Origin: CAZBEJ01 sp964521305
GTDB lineage: Bacteria > Patescibacteriota > Microgenomatia > UBA1406 > GWC2-37-13
Length of the DNA stretch: 51,146 bases
NCBI GenBank assembly: GCA_964521305.1
Contig: CAZFQZ010000002.1
Coordinates: 1 to 51,146, forward strand
Direction: 5' to 3'
Both the position numbers and the translations under genes were made by a program. Below, one piece after another: positions 50,266 to 51,146 of this stretch (position 1 is the stretch's first letter; every line of letters begins with the position of its first letter). The notes below the pieces were generated by a model, which was given only the letters and a program-made list of their open reading frames with translations, did no database searches and was not told the DNA's origin.

Positions 50266-51117
50266 CTATTTTTCAATTTGCTTTTTGAGTTCTTTCAAGC
50301 CCTGTTCGAATGTTTTCATATTGAACAGACGGGTATGCTTGGTTTCAATCTCAGAGTATTGGGGTCGTGGTGCTTTGTTTAATGTATATTCGGCAAACGT
50401 TATCGGTTTCACCAGATTTTTGTTCAACGCGAATGTATCGGCTATCATTATAGCGGCATCATATGGAGACATGCTTGATGCTCCGACAAGATGATACGTT
50501 TTCGCATCAAAATGCATAAACAGATTGCGCAAAGCGGTTGCGATATCGTCAACGAACGTCGGCGTTATCGTAGAGTCAGCTACCATACTGAGTTCTTTTG
50601 ATTGGTTAAGCGATGCGATGATCGATCTGACGAAGTCTTTTCTCGGTTCAAATGCAGTTCGGTACGGATAAGCCAGCCGGATAATCATCGCTTCTTTGCC
50701 CGACGACGGATTTACAATGCGTTCTCCTTCAAATTTAGTTTGGGCATAATACCCCAATGGATTCGGCGTGCTGTCTTCGTTGTACGGCGGGTTGGTGCCG
50801 TCGAATACGAAATCGGTTGAAATATAGATGAATTTTTTCCCTTTGTCCTGCACCGCATCAAACACGTTTTTCGTACCGTTCACGTTTATGTCGTATACGA
50901 GTTCCCTTTGCGTTTCGGCAGCGTCAACATTGGTGTATGCAGCCAGATGAAGCAAAATATCGAAATCGATATTATCGATTTTCTTTTGGATTTGTTCCTT
51001 GTTCGTGATATCCACTTCCGTTTGGAGTATATGCGCAAACTCAAATTCATTATCCAGAAGTTCGGTGATTCGAGAACCTATAAGACCGGTTGAACCGGTG
51101 AGTGCAATCTTAAGCAT
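50266..51117 (-). CDS. RmlD-like dTDP-4-dehydrorhamnose reductase
   Basis: The 283-residue protein has the GSTGLIGS nucleotide motif (residues 8-15), AAYTNVDAAE (typical of RmlD), STDFVFDG and the catalytic YAQTKFEGE Tyr-x3-Lys. It would reduce a dTDP-4-keto sugar, but RmlA, RmlB and RmlC are not in the window, so the exact nucleotide sugar is open. It is the first gene seen in the sugar operon, 26 nt before ugd, and an A+T-rich repeat lies just upstream. Confidence 0.88.
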   Translation of the reverse strand: MLKIALTGSTGLIGSRITELLDNEFEFAHILQTEVDITNKEQIQKKIDNIDFDILLHLAAYTNVDAAETQRELVYDINVNGTKNVFDAVQDKGKKFIYISTDFVFDGTNPPYNEDSTPNPLGYYAQTKFEGERIVNPSSGKEAMIIRLAYPYRTAFEPRKDFVRSIIASLNQSKELSMVADSTITPTFVDDIATALRNLFMHFDAKTYHLVGASSMSPYDAAIMIADTFALNKNLVKPITFAEYTLNKAPRPQYSEIETKHTRLFNMKTFEQGLKELKKQIEK

Positions 51118-51146
51118 AATGTCTAATTCCTAATATCTAATACCTA
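51118..51146. repeat. A+T-rich repeat copy at the window edge
   Basis: TCTAATTCC (51122-51130) followed by AATATCTAATACC matches the arms of the inverted repeat at 32405-32465. The remainder is outside the window. Confidence 0.4.

Noticed and set aside
1..51146. Recoded TGA (as in Gracilibacteria/Absconditabacteria)
   Set aside because: TGA ends clear genes at the expected positions (for example 10619-10621), and no conserved protein contains in-frame TGA apart from the frameshifted ones.
1..51146. CRISPR array, prophage or integrase cassette
   Set aside because: No regularly spaced direct repeats, cas genes, phage structural genes or integrases were seen; the only mobile element is the IS3 remnant.

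Overview
The window (about 43% G+C, standard genetic code) reads as a chromosome fragment of an ultra-small Patescibacteria/CPR bacterium, most likely of the Microgenomates group. The reasons are: streamlined housekeeping genes (an IF-2 reduced to its G-domain core, a short HrcA, an AspRS lacking its GAD insertion); families frequent in CPR genomes (DUF4012, DUF3048, DUF4446, DUF5679, LytR_C, PEGA/SH3 proteins); almost no Shine-Dalgarno sequences; and many transcription-unit heads with a -10 box only 5-10 nt before the start codon, i.e. apparently leaderless mRNAs. The lineage is an inference from gene content, not from a phylogenetic marker.

Layout. 1-3.4 kb: a partial zinc alcohol dehydrogenase, a LytR_C protein, a HIT protein and L-lactate dehydrogenase. 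3.4-7.6 kb: groES-groEL, divergent from a stand-alone Lon-type AAA+ ATPase with no protease domain, then a YkuK-like RNase H-fold protein and an exported FMN-binding protein. 7.7-9.5 kb: an accessory patch with an orphan HigA-like antitoxin whose start lies inside a decayed IS3-family element, followed by tRNA-Tyr. 9.5-14.6 kb: a frameshifted CPxC membrane protein and a hydrogenase island. The island is a five-gene operon (helical protein, HypC-like mini-protein, EamA transporter, protein with a HypC-like C-terminus, M52-like maturation protease) facing a two-gene [NiFe]-hydrogenase operon (small and large subunits, no diaphorase). 14.6-19.2 kb: an exported protein, a DacA-like carboxypeptidase, an AspRS-YbaK fusion and a gene of unknown function behind an attenuator-like leader.

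19.2-28.9 kb: recJ, rmuC, then nusA-infB-degenerate DHH gene, rplY (bL25) and a DUF4012 protein. 28.9-37.3 kb: a cytidylyltransferase-like protein, a 2'-5' RNA ligase-like protein, small conserved proteins, DUF3048, a winged-helix/nucleotidyltransferase-like fusion, secD-secF, a metallo-beta-lactamase-fold hydrolase and a CCA-adding-enzyme homologue. 37.3-42.9 kb: hrcA-grpE-dnaK-dnaJ, efp and a RodZ-like protein. 42.9-51.1 kb: argS-radA, a PEGA/SH3 protein, and a surface-sugar operon (RmlD-like, UDP-glucose dehydrogenase, UDP-xylose synthase-like, GT2-GtrA).

How the parts connect. The two chaperone loci share an 11-base sequence and CIRCE-like operators, so they and the Lon-like ATPase are probably co-regulated by HrcA. 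The hydrogenase island carries its own processing protease and two partial HypC-like proteins, but no electron-accepting subunit and no HypABDEF within the window. The sugar operon encodes consecutive steps UDP-glucose -> UDP-glucuronate -> UDP-xylose next to a membrane glycosyltransferase. I consider the split HypC arrangement, the AspRS-YbaK fusion, the protease-less Lon ATPase and the attenuator-like leader the strongest candidates for new biology.
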